The notes: generated by a model from the letters alone, not told the origin. Shown: positions 43,557 to 52,805, counted from the first letter of the stretch. The stretch: 64,000 nucleotides of DNA from Thalassobaculum_A sp040219615 (GCF_040219615.1 NZ_JAVJSE010000013.1:248001-312000); one strand, 5' to 3'. Numbers and translations: made by a program.

Positions 43557-43970
43557 TCAGCGGCTGCGGATCCGGATCACCAGGTCGACGCGCTCGATCT
43601 CGGCGCCCGGCGGCGGCGGCGGCAGGTCGCCGATCGCGATCTCGTCGCCCGGGATGTCGGTCAGCGTCCCGGTGGAGATGTCGAAGAAGTGGTGGTGGCC
43701 GCCGGTGTTGGTGTCGAAGTAGGAGCGTCCCGCCTCGACCACGACCTCGCGCAGCAGATCGCCGTCGGTGAACTGGTGCAGGGTGTTGTAGACGGTCGCC
43801 AGCGACACCGACACGCCGGCCGACTCGGCCTCGGAATGCAGCTGTTCGGCGGTCACGTGCCGGTCTTCGCCGTCGAACAGCAGCCGGGCCAGCGCCAGGC
43901 GCTGGCGGGTCGGCCGCAGCCCGGCCTTGCGCAGGCGGTCCAGGGCGGCGGCGTAAGGGCGTGCGGTCAT
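43557..43970 (-). CDS. irr: Iron response regulator Irr (Fur family)
   Basis: A 137-residue Fur-superfamily repressor. The winged helix RKAGLRPTRQRLALARLLF and SVSLATVYNTLHQFTDGDLL is followed by the Irr-specific heme-related NTGGHHHFFDISTG and the C-terminal IGDLPPPPPGAEIERVDLVIRIR. The CxxC zinc motifs of true Fur are absent. In Alphaproteobacteria Irr responds to heme status and controls iron and heme genes through ICE boxes. It is divergent from fabA, which is usual for irr in this class. The start is ATG at 43970; ATG at 44018 is an alternative. Confidence 0.88.
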   Translation of the reverse strand: MTARPYAAALDRLRKAGLRPTRQRLALARLLFDGEDRHVTAEQLHSEAESAGVSVSLATVYNTLHQFTDGDLLREVVVEAGRSYFDTNTGGHHHFFDISTGTLTDIPGDEIAIGDLPPPPPGAEIERVDLVIRIRSR

Positions 43971-44019
43971 CCTCGACCCCGTCTCCGGCGGCCGCGCCGG
44001 TGCGCGGGCCGCGAACATC

Positions 44020-44041
44020 GATATTGTTGAGAACCGCTATC
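44020..44041. promoter_or_regulatory. AT-rich element with GATA/TATC ends upstream of irr
   Basis: A 22-bp AT-rich patch beginning GATATTG and ending GCTATC lies 50 bp upstream of the irr start in the 312-bp irr-fabA gap (43971-44282). It probably marks the irr promoter and may hold a Fur-type site, though the match is weak. The rest of the gap has no gene that I can support. Confidence 0.3.
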
Positions 44042-44282
44042 ATGAAGCGACCGCGCTGGCAACGCGCTGCCCGGCGGCCGTGGCGTGGCGGGGAAGCCGC
44101 ACTTTGCAACTGTCCGGCTCCTATGGTTTGCTTCGTCCTTGAAGTCGGCTGCCGTGTCAGTTACCTCGAAGGGGTTGGGACGACGCTTCCCGGAGGGTGG
44201 AGGCGGCGGCCCGTCTGTCGACAAGACGGCGCGCGCGACCGGGAGTGACGCGGACCGCCGGGCATCAAGGGGGAAACCGGAG

Positions 44283-44810
44283 TTGAACGCTCAGAAGCGC
44301 CACAGCTTCTCCTACAAGGACCTGCTCGAATGCGCCCATGGGCGCCTGTTCGGGCCGGGCAATGCGAGGCTGCCGCTGCCGCCGATGCTGATGTTCGACC
44401 GCATCACCCACATTTCCGAAGAGGGTGGCGCCAACGGCAAGGGTGAGGTCGAGGCCGAGTTCGACATCAAGCCGGACCTCTGGTTCTTCCAGTGCCACTT
44501 CGAGGACGACCCGGTGATGCCGGGCTGCCTGGGCATGGACGCCCTGTGGCAGTTGCTCGGCTTCACCCTGGGCTGGCTCGGGGGCCCGGGCTCGGGACGC
44601 GCCCTGTCGGTCGGCGAGGTGAAGTTCACCGGCCAGGTGCTCCCCACCGCCAAGCTGCTGAAGTTCCATCTCGACCTGAAGCGCATCATCAGCCGGCGGC
44701 TGTATCTCGGGATCGCCGACGGCTGGGTCGAGTGCGACGGCGAGAAGGTCTTCGAGGCCAAGGACATTCGCGTAGGGCTGTTCGCCAATCCGGCGGCGGC
44801 CATGGCATGA
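44283..44810 (+). CDS. fabA: 3-hydroxydecanoyl-ACP dehydratase/isomerase
   Basis: FabA dehydrates 3-hydroxydecanoyl-ACP and isomerises the product to the cis-3 form, starting unsaturated fatty acids. The 175-residue hot-dog protein has LLMFDRITHIS-like PMLMFDRITHISEEGG, the catalytic His in WFFQCHFEDDPVMPGCLGMD with the active Asp near residue 84, and KFTGQVLP. The start is TTG at 44283 with GGGGG about 9 nt upstream. Its end overlaps fabB (ATGA). Confidence 0.95.
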   Translation: MNAQKRHSFSYKDLLECAHGRLFGPGNARLPLPPMLMFDRITHISEEGGANGKGEVEAEFDIKPDLWFFQCHFEDDPVMPGCLGMDALWQLLGFTLGWLGGPGSGRALSVGEVKFTGQVLPTAKLLKFHLDLKRIISRRLYLGIADGWVECDGEKVFEAKDIRVGLFANPAAAMA

Positions 44811-46045
44811 CGGAGGTCGCATTGCGCCGCGTCGTCATCACCGGGATCGGCATCGTCTCCAGCATCGGCAACGACAAGGCCGAGGTGACGGCGTCGCTGA
44901 AGGCCGGCCGTTCGGGCATCGTCCTCGCCGAGGAATACCGGGAGATGGGCTTCCGCAGCCATGTCCACGGATCCCTGAAGGTCACCCTGCCCGACCTGAT
45001 CGACCGCAAGCTGCTGCGCTTCATGGGCGACGGTGCCGCCTACAACTACCTCGCCATGGAAGAGGCGATCGCCGACAGCGGCCTGGAAACCGGCGACATC
45101 TCCAACCCGCGGACCGGGCTGATCATGGGCTCGGGCGGACCGTCGACCCAGAACATGATGCTGGCCTTCGACACCGCCCGCGAGAAGGGCCCCAAGCGGG
45201 TCGGCCCGTACATGGTGCCGCGCGTGATGTCGTCGACCAACTCGGCGAACCTGTCGACCGTCTTCAAGATCAAGGGCCTCAGCTACTCGATCAGCTCGGC
45301 CTGCTCGACCAGCGCCCACTGCATCGGCAACGGCAGCGAGCTGATCCAGCTCGGCAAGCAGGACGTGGTGTTCGCCGGCGGCGGCGAGGAGCTGCACTGG
45401 ACCCTGTCTGTGCTGTTCGACGCCATGGGTGCGCTGTCGTCGAAGTACAACGACTCGCCCGAGAAGGCCTCCCGGCCCTACGACACGACGCGCGACGGCT
45501 TCGTGATCGCCGGCGGCGGCGGCGTGGTGGTGCTGGAGGAACTCGAGCACGCCCGCGCCCGCGGCGCCAAGATCTACGGCGAGATCGTCGGCTACGGCGC
45601 CACCTCGGACGGGGTCGACATGGTGGCGCCGTCCGGCGAGGGCGGCCTGCGCTGCATGCAGCTGGCGCTGGCCGGGCTCAACGAGCCGGTCGACTACATC
45701 AACACCCACGGCACCTCGACGCCGGTCGGCGACATGGTCGAGCTCAACTCGATCCGCGAGGTCTTCGGGGCACAGAACCGGCTGCCGTTCATCAGCTCGA
45801 CCAAGTCGATGACCGGGCACAGCCAGGGCGCGGCCGGGGTCCACGAGGCGATCTACACGCTGCTGATGATGAACGGCGACTTCATCGCCCCGTCGATCAA
45901 CATCGAGACCCTCGAGCCGGACGCGGAAGGCATGCCGATCGTCCGGGAGCCGATGTTCGACCAGAAGATCAACCTGGCGCTGTCCAACAGCTTCGGCTTC
46001 GGCGGCACCAATGCGGTCCTGGCCCTGCGCCGGTTCGACGCCTGA
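44807..46045 (+). CDS. fabB: Beta-ketoacyl-ACP synthase I
   Basis: FabB elongates the cis-unsaturated acyl-ACP made by FabA. The 412-residue condensing enzyme has the catalytic Cys in SISSACSTSAHCIGNG and the two His in YINTHGTSTPVGDMVE and TKSMTGHSQGAAGV, with the family-typical NSFGFGGTNAVL near the end. It is co-translated with fabA through an ATGA overlap and followed by fabI. Confidence 0.95.
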   Translation: MTEVALRRVVITGIGIVSSIGNDKAEVTASLKAGRSGIVLAEEYREMGFRSHVHGSLKVTLPDLIDRKLLRFMGDGAAYNYLAMEEAIADSGLETGDISNPRTGLIMGSGGPSTQNMMLAFDTAREKGPKRVGPYMVPRVMSSTNSANLSTVFKIKGLSYSISSACSTSAHCIGNGSELIQLGKQDVVFAGGGEELHWTLSVLFDAMGALSSKYNDSPEKASRPYDTTRDGFVIAGGGGVVVLEELEHARARGAKIYGEIVGYGATSDGVDMVAPSGEGGLRCMQLALAGLNEPVDYINTHGTSTPVGDMVELNSIREVFGAQNRLPFISSTKSMTGHSQGAAGVHEAIYTLLMMNGDFIAPSINIETLEPDAEGMPIVREPMFDQKINLALSNSFGFGGTNAVLALRRFDA

Positions 46046-46124
46046 CCCTTCAGGCGCCCCACCGCGGGCCGACTTCGAGAGGGCCCGCGATGGCGCGGTC
46101 CCGGCCGACCGACGAAGGATGAAA

Positions 46125-46973
46125 ATGAGCGAGACCGCGACCAGCGAGACCGCAGCTCCCCGCCCGCTCATGGCCGGCAAGCGCGGTCTGATCCTGGGTG
46201 TCGCCAACGAGAAGTCGATCGCCTGGGGCATCGCGTCGGCGGTCGCGGCGCATGGTGCCGAACTCGCCTTCACCTACCAGAACGACGCCATCAAGCGGCG
46301 GGTCGAGCCGCTGGCCGGCTCGGTCGGCTCCGACCTGATCATGCCCTGCGACGTCGCCGACGCCGCCAGCCTTGACGCCGTGGTGGCGGCGGTCGCCGCG
46401 CGCTGGGACCGCATCGACTTCGCGGTGCACGCGGTCGCCTACTCGGACAAGACCGAGCTGAAGGGCCGCTACTGCGACACCAGCCGGGCCAACTTCCTGA
46501 ACACCCTGGACATCTCCTGCTACTCGTTCACCGCCCTGGCGCAGCGACTGGCGCCGCTGATGACCGCCGGCGGCAGCCTGATCACGCTGACCTATCTCGG
46601 AGCCGAGCGCTCGACCCCGAACTACAACGTCATGGGGGTCGCCAAGGCGGCGCTGGAGGCCAGCGTGCGCTACCTCGCCGCCGACCTCGGGGTCGACGGC
46701 ATCCGGGTCAACGCGATCTCGGCCGGGCCGATGCGGACCCTGGCCGGCTCGGCGATCGCCGACGCCCGCTACACCTTCCGCTACGCCGAGAACGCCGCCC
46801 CGCTGAAGCGCAACGCCAGCCTCGAAGAGGTCGGCCGGGCCGGGCTCTACCTGCTGTCCGGCCTGTCGTCCGGCGTCACCGGCGAGATCATGCATGTCGA
46901 CGGCGGCTTCCACTCGGTCGCCATCCCGCGCCCGCAGACCGGCGTCACCGTGCCGTCGGAGCACGGCGTCTAG
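46125..46973 (+). CDS. fabI: Enoyl-ACP reductase (NADH)
   Basis: FabI carries out the last reduction of each fatty-acid elongation cycle. The 282-residue short-chain dehydrogenase-type protein has GKRGLILGVANEKSIAWGIA, the active site TYLGAERSTPNYNVMGVAKAALE (Tyr-x6-Lys), DGIRVNAISAGPMRTLAGSAI and the C-terminal GEIMHVDGGFHSV. ATG at 46125 has AAGGA 6 nt upstream; ATG at 46119 is also in frame. It is third in the fabA-fabB-fabI group. Confidence 0.95.
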   Translation: MSETATSETAAPRPLMAGKRGLILGVANEKSIAWGIASAVAAHGAELAFTYQNDAIKRRVEPLAGSVGSDLIMPCDVADAASLDAVVAAVAARWDRIDFAVHAVAYSDKTELKGRYCDTSRANFLNTLDISCYSFTALAQRLAPLMTAGGSLITLTYLGAERSTPNYNVMGVAKAALEASVRYLAADLGVDGIRVNAISAGPMRTLAGSAIADARYTFRYAENAAPLKRNASLEEVGRAGLYLLSGLSSGVTGEIMHVDGGFHSVAIPRPQTGVTVPSEHGV

Positions 46974-47557
46974 AGGTCGATCCGGAACCGCAACGTCTCG
47001 CCGCCGCCATAGGCGTCCAGCTTGGCGAAGCGTTCCACCGGATAGCCGCCGTTGCCGGTGATGACCCGCTGCGAGGCCGGGTTGCCCGGGTCGGTGGTCA
47101 GTTCGACATGGGTCAGGCCGGCCGCCGGCATCCCGGTGGCGCGCAACTCCGCCAGCAGCAGGCCCAGTGCCGTCCGGGCATAGCCCCGGCCGCGCTTCCA
47201 CGGCACCACCGCGTAGCCGATATGCCCGAGCACATGCGGCGGCAGGGCGGTGCCGCCCTTCTGCCAGCGGAAGCCGATCGAGCCGCACACCTCGCCGTCC
47301 CAGATCCAGCGCCGGAAGCCCGGCAGCCGCGGCACCACCGAGCCGTCCGGCAGGGTGACCGGGCCGCCGCGCCCCTCGGGATCGTCGAGGGCGGCGACGA
47401 AGGCATGCGGGTCGCGCTCGGCCCGCGCCAGCTCCTCGGCGCCGGCCTGCGGGCGCAGGTTGTCGGACGACCAGCCGCGCCGCAGCGCGTCCCTGTAGGA
47501 CGGCAGCGTCGCCAGCGACGGAACCACCAGGGTGCAGGGAGGCACGGAGCCGGGCAT
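46970..47557 (-). CDS. GNAT-family N-acetyltransferase
   Basis: A 195-residue protein with the GNAT acetyl-CoA site GYAVVPWKRGRGYARTALGLLLAEL (R-G-R-G-Y-A loop, about residue 120) and the strand pair VCGSIGFRW and THVELTTDPGNPASQRVI typical of RimJ/RimL-like members. The substrate is unknown. Its last 4 bp overlap the fabI end, tail to tail. Confidence 0.8.
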   Translation of the reverse strand: MPGSVPPCTLVVPSLATLPSYRDALRRGWSSDNLRPQAGAEELARAERDPHAFVAALDDPEGRGGPVTLPDGSVVPRLPGFRRWIWDGEVCGSIGFRWQKGGTALPPHVLGHIGYAVVPWKRGRGYARTALGLLLAELRATGMPAAGLTHVELTTDPGNPASQRVITGNGGYPVERFAKLDAYGGGETLRFRIDL

Positions 47558-47677
47558 GGGGCCAAATTCCTCGTGCCGGCGGTCGCGCACCGGCGCCCGC
47601 GGGTCGCCCCCGTATCGCCCACGCCGGGGGTTGTGGCAATCTCCGATACCCGTCCGACCGCAAGGCAGGCACCCGAC

Positions 47678-48289
47678 ATGTCCACCATCACCAGCATCGA
47701 GCAGCTGGAGGCGCTGTACGGCGTCGCCGGCGAGACCTCGACCGCCAAGGAGGTCGACCGGATCATCCCGCAGTACCGCCGCTACATCGAGGTGTCGCCG
47801 TTCGTGGCGCTGGCGACCTGCGGTCCGGAGGGCCTGGACTGCTCGCCGCGCGGCGACCTCGCCGGCTTCGTGCGGGTCCACGACGACCGCACGCTGATGC
47901 TGCCGGACCGGCGTGGCAACAACCGTGTCGACTCGCTGCGCAACATCGTGCGCGACCCGCGGGTGGCGCTGCTGTTCCTGATCCCGGGCTCCGGCACCAC
48001 CCTCAGGGTCAACGGCCGCGCCCGGCTGGACATCGACCCGGCCCTCCTGGCCTCGTTCGAGATCGAGGGCAAGCCGCCGCGCTCGGTCACGGTGGTGACG
48101 GTCGACAGCGTCTACTTCCAGTGCGCCCGCGCGATCGTCCGGGCCGGCCTGTGGGACCCGGCCCGGCATGTCGACCCGAAGTCGCTGCCGACCCCGGGCC
48201 AGATCCTGGCGGCATTGAGCGACAACCGGGTCGGTGGCGAGGCCTACGACCGGGAATGGCCGGAACGCGCCGCCAAGACGATGTGGTAG
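47678..48289 (+). CDS. Pyridoxamine-5'-phosphate oxidase family (flavin-binding) protein
   Basis: A 203-residue split-barrel protein: FVALATCGPEGLDCSPRGD, LMLPDRRGNNRVDSLRNIV and VALLFLIPGSGTTLRVNGRARL are the FMN-contact segments, and VYFQCARAIVRAGLWD lies near the end. It belongs to the MSMEG_1061-like group, which is not the true PdxH. Its role is probably as a flavin or F420-type reductase; the substrate is unknown. ATG at 47678, alone between two minus-strand genes. Confidence 0.78.
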   Translation: MSTITSIEQLEALYGVAGETSTAKEVDRIIPQYRRYIEVSPFVALATCGPEGLDCSPRGDLAGFVRVHDDRTLMLPDRRGNNRVDSLRNIVRDPRVALLFLIPGSGTTLRVNGRARLDIDPALLASFEIEGKPPRSVTVVTVDSVYFQCARAIVRAGLWDPARHVDPKSLPTPGQILAALSDNRVGGEAYDREWPERAAKTMW

Positions 48290-48296
48290 GGAGTCC

Positions 48297-49052
48297 CTAA
48301 ATCCCCTTCAGCGCCGGCGGGTCGTCGGTGACGATGCCGGCGACGCCCCAGCCGTAGAGCTCGGCGGCGCGGGCCGGGTCGTTGACGGTGTAGGTCATCG
48401 GGATCCAGCCGCCGTCGACGATGCGCGCGACATGGGCCGCGGTCTCCAGGGACTTGTGGTCGGAGATCACCGACACCGCGCCCAGGTCGCGGGCGGCGTC
48501 CTGCCAGCCTTCCGGGAACTTCCAGACCAGCAGGCCGCGGTGGAAGGTCGGCGCGTAGTCCCGGATCACCCGCAGCGCCGGGATCGCGAAACTGGTGACG
48601 AAGATCGGGTCGGCGGCGGTCCAGCCCTCGGCGTCGAGCACCGCCAGCACGGCGGCGGCGGTCGCCGCCTCGGTCCCCTTGTCGGGCTTGATCTCGAGGT
48701 CGAGACCGAGGCCCAGGCGCCGGCACTCGGCCAGGCACTGGGCCAGGGTCGGAATGGTCTCGCCGGCAAACCGCGGATCGAAGCGCGCGCCGGCGTCGAT
48801 CCGTCCGAGTTCGGCCGCGGTGCGGGCCGCCACCGGGCCTGTGGCGGTCGTGGTGCGGTCCAGCGTGTCGTCGTGCATCAGCACCGGCACGCCGTCCTGC
48901 GCCAGCTTGGCGTCGACCTCGATCCAGGTGACGCCGCTCTCGGCGGCGGCCCGGATCGAAGCCAGGGTGTTCTCAGGCGCCAGCGCGGCGGCGCCGCGGT
49001 GGCCGATCAGGCGGGGGGCGACGAAACCGGACGGGCCGGTGCTTGCACTCAT
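48297..49052 (-). CDS. Glycerophosphodiester phosphodiesterase
   Basis: A 251-residue cytosolic GDPD-fold enzyme that splits glycerophosphodiesters to glycerol 3-phosphate and alcohol. Catalytic motifs: LIGHRGAAALAPENTLASI (H-R and E), WIEVDAKLAQDGVPVLMHDDTLDRTT (E, D, H) and LDLEIKPDKG. No signal peptide, so it is UgpQ-like rather than GlpQ-like. Confidence 0.9.
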   Translation of the reverse strand: MSASTGPSGFVAPRLIGHRGAAALAPENTLASIRAAAESGVTWIEVDAKLAQDGVPVLMHDDTLDRTTTATGPVAARTAAELGRIDAGARFDPRFAGETIPTLAQCLAECRRLGLGLDLEIKPDKGTEAATAAAVLAVLDAEGWTAADPIFVTSFAIPALRVIRDYAPTFHRGLLVWKFPEGWQDAARDLGAVSVISDHKSLETAAHVARIVDGGWIPMTYTVNDPARAAELYGWGVAGIVTDDPPALKGI

Positions 49053-49103
49053 GGTGAAACTCCGACCCGCCGTTTCCGTCGCGCTGTCCCCGTCAGGACG
49101 CCG

Positions 49104-51221
49104 TTACTCGGCGGCCTTCTTCTCGAGGTCCTCGCCGGTCTCCTGGTCGACGACCTTCATCGACAGCTTGACCTTGCCGCGGTCGTCGAAGCCGATGACC
49201 TTGACCTTGACCGACTGGCCTTCCTTGACGACCTCGTCGACCTTCTCCGGCCGGCGGTCGGAGGTGAGCTGGCTGATGTGCACCAGGCCGTCCTTCGGGC
49301 CGAGGAAGTTCACGAAGCAGCCGAACTCCAGGATCTTGACGACCTTGCCGGTGTAGATCTCGCCGATCTCCGGCTCCGCCACGATCGACTTGACCCAGTT
49401 GAAGGCGGCGTCGAGCGCGCTCTGCTCGACCGCCGCGATCTTGACCGAGCCGTCGTCCTCGATGTCGATCTTGGCGCCGGTGGTCTCGCAGATCTCGCGG
49501 ATCACCTTGCCGCCCGACCCGATGACCTCACGGATCTTGTCGGTCGGGATCTTCATCATCAGCATCTTCGGCGCGGTGTCCGACACGCCCTCGCGGGCGT
49601 TGGTCAGGGCCTTGGCCATCTCGCCCAGGATATGCAGCCGGCCGTCCTTGGCCTGGCCGAGCGCGACCTCCATGATCTGACTGGTGATCGAGGTGATCTT
49701 GATGTCCATCTGCAGCGCGGTGATACCCTTGTCGGTACCCGCCACCTTGAAGTCCATGTCGCCGAGATGGTCCTCGTCGCCCAGGATGTCGGAGAGCACC
49801 GCGTACTTCTCGCCCTCCTTGATCAGGCCCATGGCGATGCCCGCCACCGGCCGCGGCAGCGGCACGCCGGCGTCCATCATCGACAGCGAGGTGCCGCAGA
49901 CCGTGGCCATCGAGGACGAGCCGTTCGACTCGGTGATCTCGGAGACCACCCGGACGGTGTACGGGAAGGCTTCCTTCGACGGCAGCAGCGGCCGGGTGGC
50001 ACGCCACGCCAGCTTGCCGTGGCCGATCTCGCGACGGCCCGGCGAGCCCATGCGGCCGGCCTCGCCCACCGAATAGGGCGGGAAGTTGTAGTGCAGCATG
50101 AAGTGCTCGCGGTACTCGCCCTCGAGCGCGTCGATGATCTGCTCGTCCTGGCCGGTGCCCAGCGTGGTGACCACGATCGCCTGGGTCTCGCCACGGGTGA
50201 ACAGCGCCGAGCCGTGGGTACGCGGCAGCACGCCGACCTCGGCCACGATCGGCCGCACGGTCTTGGTGTCGCGGCCGTCGATCCGCTGGCCGGTCTCCAG
50301 GATGCGCCCGCGGACGATGTCGCTCTCGATCTCCTTGAGCTGGCCCTTGGCGGCCTCCAGCTCGGCGGAATCCTCGAGGGTCTCGATCGCCTTGGCCTTG
50401 GCGGCCGCGACCTTGTTCTGCCGCTCGGTCTTGTTCGGCTCGTCATAGGCCGCCTCGAGGTCGGCCTTGCAGGCCTTCTCGAGCTTGCCGCGGAGCGCGT
50501 CGGTGTCGAGCGGCGCGGCCGGCAGCTCCATCGGATCCTTCGCGCAGGCCTCGGCCAGCTCGATGATCGCCTGGATGACCGGCTGGAAGGAGTCGTGGCC
50601 GAAGGTGACGGCGCCGAGCATGACGTCCTCGGGCAGCTCGGAGGCCATCGACTCGACCATCAGCACGCCTTCCTGGGTGCCGGCGACGATCAGGTCGAGC
50701 TCGGATTCCTTAACGTCGTCCATGGACGGGTTCAGGAGATACTCGCCGTTCTTGTAGCCGACGCGGGCGCCGCCGATCGGGCCGAGGAACGGCACGCCGG
50801 AAATGCACAGCGCGGCCGAACTGCCGACCATGGCGACGATGTCGGGATCGTTCTCCAGGTCGTGCGCCAGAACGGTGCAGATCACCTGGGTCTCGTTCTT
50901 GAAGCCCTTCACGAACAGCGGCCGGATCGGCCGGTCGATCAGGCGCGACGTCAGGACCTCCTTCTCGGTCGGACGGCCCTCGCGCTTGAAGAAGCCGCCC
51001 GGGATCTTGCCGGCGGCGAACGTCTTTTCCTGGTAGTGCACGGACAGCGGGAAGAAGTCGATGCCCGGCCGCGGGGTCTTCGCCGCGACCACGGTGCACA
51101 GCACCACGGTATCGCCGTAACGAGCCACCACCGCGCCGTCGGCCTGGCGCGCCATTTTGCCGGTCTCAAGGGTGAGCGTGCGCCCACCCCACTGGACTTC
51201 CTTGCGGTAAACTTCGAACAT
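49104..51221 (-). CDS. pnp: Polyribonucleotide nucleotidyltransferase (PNPase)
   Basis: A 3'-5' phosphorolytic exoribonuclease of the degradosome. The 705-residue protein has two RNase PH domains (DGAVVARYGDTVVLCTVV; THGSALFTRGETQAIVVTTL; GSSSMATVCGTSLSMMDAGVP), then a KH domain (IREVIGSGGKVIREICETTG) and an S1 domain (YTGKVVKILEFGCFVNFLGPKDGLVHIS). ATG at 51221 has GAAGGA upstream. It follows rpsO across 372 bp containing a terminator-like hairpin and a leader stem-loop. Confidence 0.97.
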   Translation of the reverse strand: MFEVYRKEVQWGGRTLTLETGKMARQADGAVVARYGDTVVLCTVVAAKTPRPGIDFFPLSVHYQEKTFAAGKIPGGFFKREGRPTEKEVLTSRLIDRPIRPLFVKGFKNETQVICTVLAHDLENDPDIVAMVGSSAALCISGVPFLGPIGGARVGYKNGEYLLNPSMDDVKESELDLIVAGTQEGVLMVESMASELPEDVMLGAVTFGHDSFQPVIQAIIELAEACAKDPMELPAAPLDTDALRGKLEKACKADLEAAYDEPNKTERQNKVAAAKAKAIETLEDSAELEAAKGQLKEIESDIVRGRILETGQRIDGRDTKTVRPIVAEVGVLPRTHGSALFTRGETQAIVVTTLGTGQDEQIIDALEGEYREHFMLHYNFPPYSVGEAGRMGSPGRREIGHGKLAWRATRPLLPSKEAFPYTVRVVSEITESNGSSSMATVCGTSLSMMDAGVPLPRPVAGIAMGLIKEGEKYAVLSDILGDEDHLGDMDFKVAGTDKGITALQMDIKITSITSQIMEVALGQAKDGRLHILGEMAKALTNAREGVSDTAPKMLMMKIPTDKIREVIGSGGKVIREICETTGAKIDIEDDGSVKIAAVEQSALDAAFNWVKSIVAEPEIGEIYTGKVVKILEFGCFVNFLGPKDGLVHISQLTSDRRPEKVDEVVKEGQSVKVKVIGFDDRGKVKLSMKVVDQETGEDLEKKAAE

Positions 51222-51288
51222 TTCTCGTTCCTTCGCTTGGAACCGCGTGGTCCAAACGCAACCCCGTCCAATCGGTCCGCTCAAATCG

Positions 51289-51332
51289 GTTGGCGGCACA
51301 AGCACGTCGACCCGTCGACAGCGCCCGCCGAC
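51289..51332 (-). promoter_or_regulatory. Stem-loop in the pnp leader
   Basis: GTTGGCGG (51289-51296) pairs with CCGCCGAC (51325-51332) with one G-U pair, enclosing the self-complementary GTCGAC repeats. It sits about 70 nt upstream of the pnp start. In E. coli a leader stem-loop cut by RNase III mediates PNPase autoregulation; the same is likely here. Confidence 0.45.
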
Positions 51333-51491
51333 GGGTGATCCTGCGTCTCCTCGATGGAGGGGGAATGGACGCCCTGCTTCGTCATGGCGTCGCTGCGGTA
51401 GTCCCTCGGTTCGTCTCTCTCTTGCGCAGCCGTCCCATGCCACGGAACGCGCACGCGGTCAATGGTCACGGCGCCGATGGGCAAACGGCAA

Positions 51492-51518
51492 TCGGGCCGA
51501 TCACGAGGATCGGCCCGA
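51492..51518 (-). terminator. Hairpin terminator after rpsO
   Basis: A perfect 11-bp stem TCGGGCCGATC/GATCGGCCCGA with a 5-nt loop, 76 bp past the rpsO stop. On the minus strand it is followed by TTGCCGTTT, a weak U-run, so termination is probably partial with readthrough to pnp. Confidence 0.55.
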
Positions 51519-51593
51519 CTGGAAGTGTCCGTTTCCGGGATCGCCGCGCCCGGCACGGCGCCGGGTCGGCATCACCGGGTCAGCGGCGCCGGG

Positions 51594-51863
51594 TCAGCGG
51601 CGGATGCCGAGACGCTCGATCAGGGTCGAGTAGCGCTGCTCGCTCTTGCCCTTGACGTAGTCGAGCAGGCGGCGGCGCTGGCCGACCATCATCAGCAGCC
51701 CGCGGCGGGAGTGGAAGTCCTGCTTGTGGGCCTTCATGTGCTCGGTCAGATTGGTGATGCGTTCCGTCAGGATCGCCACCTGCACCTCCGGCGATCCGGT
51801 GTCGCCTTCCTTGGTGCCATATTCCTTAACAAGCGCGGCCTTGCGCTCCAGCGTAATCGACAT
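51594..51863 (-). CDS. rpsO: Small ribosomal subunit protein uS15
   Basis: An 89-residue 16S-binding ribosomal protein, full length: SITLERKAALVKEYGTKEGDTGSPEVQVAILTERI, HMKAHKQDFHSRRGLLMMVGQRRRLLDYVK and YSTLIERLGIRR. It lies 15 bp after truB in the rimP-nusA-infB-rbfA-truB-rpsO-pnp cluster. Confidence 0.97.
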   Translation of the reverse strand: MSITLERKAALVKEYGTKEGDTGSPEVQVAILTERITNLTEHMKAHKQDFHSRRGLLMMVGQRRRLLDYVKGKSEQRYSTLIERLGIRR

Positions 51864-51878
51864 CGTCCTCTCCTTCTT

Positions 51879-52805
51879 TCAGAGGTTCAGCACCCTCACC
51901 GGACGAATGGCGCCGCCTTCGATCCGCGCGATCGCGACCGGGGTCTCGCCCTCGAGGGCATAGACCACGTCGCCTTCGCGCAGATGGCCGAACCGTTCCC
52001 GATCCATCGCTCGGAACACGGGAACGCCCTGGCCATTGCGGAGCGTCTTCGCCTCTGGGCCGTTCAGGGCCAGCGCCGGGATGCCGTCCAGCGCGGTCGC
52101 GACCGGCCTGAGGTGCTCGGAAGCCGCGGGGTTATGCATCAGCTCCGCCAGCGAATCCAGCGAAATCGCCGCCGCCTCGGCGAAAGGCCCGACGCGCAGG
52201 CGGCGCAGGGCGACGATGTGGCCGACGGTCCCGAGGCTGAGCGCGAGGTCTCGGGCCAGGGCACGCATGTAGGCGCCCTTGCCGGACGACACCCGGAACC
52301 GGGCGCGGTCGGCGTCGACCACCTCGGCCAGGTCGAAGGCGAGGATCTCGATGCGGCGCGGCTCCAGGTCGACTTCCTCGCCGGAACGCGCCAGGTCGTA
52401 CGCGCGCTCGCCGTCGACCTTGACCGCCGAGTAGATCGGCGGCACCTGCTCGATCACCCCGACAAAGCCCCGGGTGGCAGCGCGGATCGCGTCCGGGTCG
52501 GGGCGGACCTCGGAGGTCGCGGTGACCGCGCCCTCGCGGTCGTCGGTCGAGCGCGCCTCACCCCACTGGATCGTGAAGTCGTAGTCCTTCGTCGCGTCCA
52601 TGACGTAGGGGACGGTCTTGGTCGCCTCGCCCAGCGCCACCGGCAGCACCCCGGTCGCCAGCGGGTCCAGGGTGCCGGCATGGCCGGCCTTGGCGGCGTC
52701 GAACACGCGGCGCACCGTCGCCACCGCCTGGGCCGAACTGATTCCGGAGGGTTTGTCGACGATCACCCAGCCATGGACCGGAAGCCCGCGCTTACGCCTG
52801 GCCAT
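51879..52805 (-). CDS. truB: tRNA pseudouridine(55) synthase
   Basis: TruB makes pseudouridine 55 in the T-loop of tRNAs. The 308-residue protein has GWVIVDKPSGISSAQAV, the catalytic Asp in KAGHAGTLDPLATGVLPVALG, QVPPIYSAVKVDGERAYDLARSG and SSGKGAYMRALARDLA. It overlaps the end of rbfA by 14 nt. Confidence 0.96.
   Translation of the reverse strand: MARRKRGLPVHGWVIVDKPSGISSAQAVATVRRVFDAAKAGHAGTLDPLATGVLPVALGEATKTVPYVMDATKDYDFTIQWGEARSTDDREGAVTATSEVRPDPDAIRAATRGFVGVIEQVPPIYSAVKVDGERAYDLARSGEEVDLEPRRIEILAFDLAEVVDADRARFRVSSGKGAYMRALARDLALSLGTVGHIVALRRLRVGPFAEAAAISLDSLAELMHNPAASEHLRPVATALDGIPALALNGPEAKTLRNGQGVPVFRAMDRERFGHLREGDVVYALEGETPVAIARIEGGAIRPVRVLNL

Noticed and set aside
43398..44030. Plus-strand gene opposite irr
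   Set aside because: The composition is that of a shadow frame. The minus strand has the full Irr motif set.
48234..51338. Long plus-strand open frame of about 1000 residues opposite pnp
   Set aside because: Same shadow effect of GC-rich codons. pnp and the phosphodiesterase are certain on the minus strand.
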